From NCBI GenBank assembly GCA_022013085.1, contig JAKLQX010000076.1, forward strand, positions 1 to 39,715: 39,715 nt of DNA, given 5' to 3'. The notes below the pieces were generated by a model. The model saw nothing but the letters and a program-made list of their open reading frames with translations. It was not told the origin of the DNA and searched no databases. This document shows, piece after piece, positions 38,186 through 39,715 of this stretch (position 1 is the first letter of the stretch; each line of letters starts with the position of its first letter). Made by a program: the position numbers and the translations under genes. Origin of the DNA: Candidatus Omnitrophota bacterium. GTDB taxonomy: Bacteria > Omnitrophota > Gorgyraeia > Gygaellales > Profunditerraquicolaceae.

Positions 38186-39178
38186 ATGCTTAAACTTTCT
38201 GATTTTGATTATCCGCTTCCTAAAGAGTTGATTGCCCAATATCCGTTGGAAGATAGGCAAGAAGCCCGGCTTTTAATTGTGGATCGCAAAAGCTGCCAAA
38301 TCAGCCATGGAATATTTAAGGATATCTGTAGTTTCTTTAAGAAAAACGATTTACTGGTGCTTAATGATACAAAAGTCTTAAACTGCCGGTTAATTGGTTA
38401 TAAGAACACTGGTGGGAAGGTAGAGATTTTATTAACCCGGCGTCTTAATGGAACAACATTTTCTACTCTCTTGCAACCTAGCCGTACAAAGACAGGAGAG
38501 AAGATTATTTTTGCGGATGGAAAAATCAGCGGTGTGCTTAGCGCCCGCGGACAAATTAGCTTTAAGCAATCTGATGCGGATGTAATTTATGACTATGGGA
38601 TCGTGCCTTTGCCACCATACATAAAACGCGATCCTGAAGAGATAGATAAGATTTATTACCAGACGGTTTATGCGAAAAATGATGGGGCACTGGCCTCTCC
38701 CACTGCAGGGCTGCATTTTACTGCTGGATCACTTGAAGAGATTAAAAAGTCGGGGGTTAATTTAGCTTATCTAACTTTACATGTAGGATTGGGCACGTTT
38801 CGTCCGGTTAAATGTACGGATATAACTGAGCATAAGATGGAGCCTGAATATTTCCTGGTTCCTGATACAACAAGGGCGGCAGTTACTAAAGCAAAAAATG
38901 ATTTGGCCCGCATTATTGCTGTGGGTACAACTAGCTTGCGCGCGTTAGAAACTTATGGCTCTGGGAGAAATGAAGGCAATACAGATTTATTTATTTATCC
39001 AGGTTATGAATTTAAAGTAGTGGATTGCCTCTTGACCAATTTTCATCTGCCGTGCACCACTCTTTTTATGTTGGTGTGTGCTTTTGGTGGAGAAAAGCTA
39101 GTAAAGCAGGCGTATCAAGAGGCAGTTGAGAAGAAATACAGATTTTATAGTTATGGCGACGCGATGCTGGTTATTTAA
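38186..39178 (+). CDS. queA: S-adenosylmethionine:tRNA ribosyltransferase-isomerase
   Basis: MLKLSDFDYPLPKELIAQYPLEDRQEARLLIVDR; PTAGLHFTAGSLEEIKKSGVNLAYLTLHVGLGTFRPV; LLTNFHLPCTTLFMLVCAF. Confidence 0.97.
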   Translation: MLKLSDFDYPLPKELIAQYPLEDRQEARLLIVDRKSCQISHGIFKDICSFFKKNDLLVLNDTKVLNCRLIGYKNTGGKVEILLTRRLNGTTFSTLLQPSRTKTGEKIIFADGKISGVLSARGQISFKQSDADVIYDYGIVPLPPYIKRDPEEIDKIYYQTVYAKNDGALASPTAGLHFTAGSLEEIKKSGVNLAYLTLHVGLGTFRPVKCTDITEHKMEPEYFLVPDTTRAAVTKAKNDLARIIAVGTTSLRALETYGSGRNEGNTDLFIYPGYEFKVVDCLLTNFHLPCTTLFMLVCAFGGEKLVKQAYQEAVEKKYRFYSYGDAMLVI

Positions 39179-39402
39179 AATGATCTTGGCAAGTTTAGCG
39201 CGAATGTCAATTTTAGCCAATGGAGCTTGAGCAATTTCGGGAATTCCGAGGCCTCGCCTTAGGCGGGGCAATCTCGGAACGGCGATGCTGTCTGAGCGCC
39301 GAGCGAGAGCGCGAGGCGCGAGTTCAGCAGCCGCCGAAATGCGAAAGATCATTGGCGTTAAAAAATTGACCTGAGCGAAAAATTTGCCAAGATCATTTTA
39401 AT
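39174..39402. repeat. ~225-bp GC-rich palindromic element, copy 2 (inverted relative to copy 1)
   Basis: TTAAAATGATCTTGGCAAgTTT...CCAATG at left; ...CATTGG...AAAtTTGCCAAGATCATTTTAA at right; internal sequence matches reverse complement of copy 1 (GGAATTCCGAGGCC...GGGGCAATCTCGGAACGGCGATGCTGTCTGAGCGCCGAG). Confidence 0.86.
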
Positions 39403-39421
39403 AGTTTATTGAATGAAAAGA

Positions 39422-39477
39422 GGGACGCGCTAAAAGGGGACACCTTTAATCAAGGGTGTCCCCTAAGAGGACGTCCC
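39422..39477. repeat. Nested inverted repeat, REP-like
   Basis: Outer GGGACG (39422-39427) / CGTCCC (39472-39477); inner GGGGACACC / GGTGTCCCC within 39436-39463. Confidence 0.75.
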
Positions 39478-39508
39478 CAACTACAGAGTCATTTTATTAA
39501 TATTATTA

Positions 39509-39589
39509 GCGGGTGACTGTCGAGACGAAGCCCTTGCCGCGCGCAACGAAAAGTGAGCACGGCGAGGTGGCTCGGCAGGCAGGACCCGC
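39509..39589. repeat. Extended three-tier stem-loop just upstream of tgt
   Basis: GCGGGT (39509-39514)/ACCCGC (39584-39589); CTGTCGAG (39517-39524)/CTCGGCAG (39571-39578); CCTTGCCG (39532-39539)/CGGCGAGG (39560-39567). Confidence 0.75.
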
Positions 39590-39600
39590 GTAAAGTAAAT

Positions 39601-39715
39601 ATGTTTACCTTAATTCATCAAGACAAAAATAGTAAGGCGCGGTTGGGTAAGCTGACAACTGCTCATGGCGCATTTGATACACCGGCTTTTATGCCTGTGG
39701 GTACGCATGCCACGA
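39601..39715 (+). CDS. tgt: Queuine tRNA-ribosyltransferase, N-terminal part truncated by window end
   Basis: [38 protein letters not shown]. Confidence 0.92.
   Translation, partial: MFTLIHQDKNSKARLGKLTTAHGAFDTPAFMPVGTHAT

Overview
Gene-dense bacterial chromosomal window with about 37 protein genes, all on the + strand. Gene content and order suggest a Gram-negative candidate-phylum bacterium, possibly Omnitrophota-like (inference only). Content in order: GT9 heptosyltransferases; a deoxyhypusine-synthase-like protein; the heptose/Kdo/LPS-export block hldE1-kdsB-kdsA-kdsD-kdsC-lptCA-lptB; tig-clpP; aminotransferase-serA; a metallophosphoesterase/thioredoxin-like fusion; a NifV/LeuA-like synthase; purA; an ompA/pal-like lipoprotein; DUF4912 plus GH57; uppS-cdsA-dxr-rseP-ispG; a cpaF-like ATPase; proS; rimP-nusA-infB; trpS-scpA-ruvB; queH, a GHL10-like protein, queA and the start of tgt. 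I saw no rRNA, tRNA, CRISPR array or transposase gene. The most unusual signal is a set of four short palindromic insertions (71-107 bp including a 4-bp duplication), at the starts of hldE1, kdsD, purA and dxr. Each is flanked by a matching TGAN direct repeat. Each sits exactly in what reconstructs as the original ATG start codon. Each supplies a new Shine-Dalgarno and a GTG start, and turns the old ATG into a leader reading frame that terminates in a GTGA overlap with the new start. This looks like a family of start-codon-targeting palindromic mini-elements or translational-coupling hairpins. A second family is a ~225-bp GC-rich element with long terminal inverted repeats. It occurs twice, in opposite orientation, right at gene stop codons, and its outer arms differ between copies while staying self-complementary. 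The queA-tgt gap carries one of these plus two further large palindromes.
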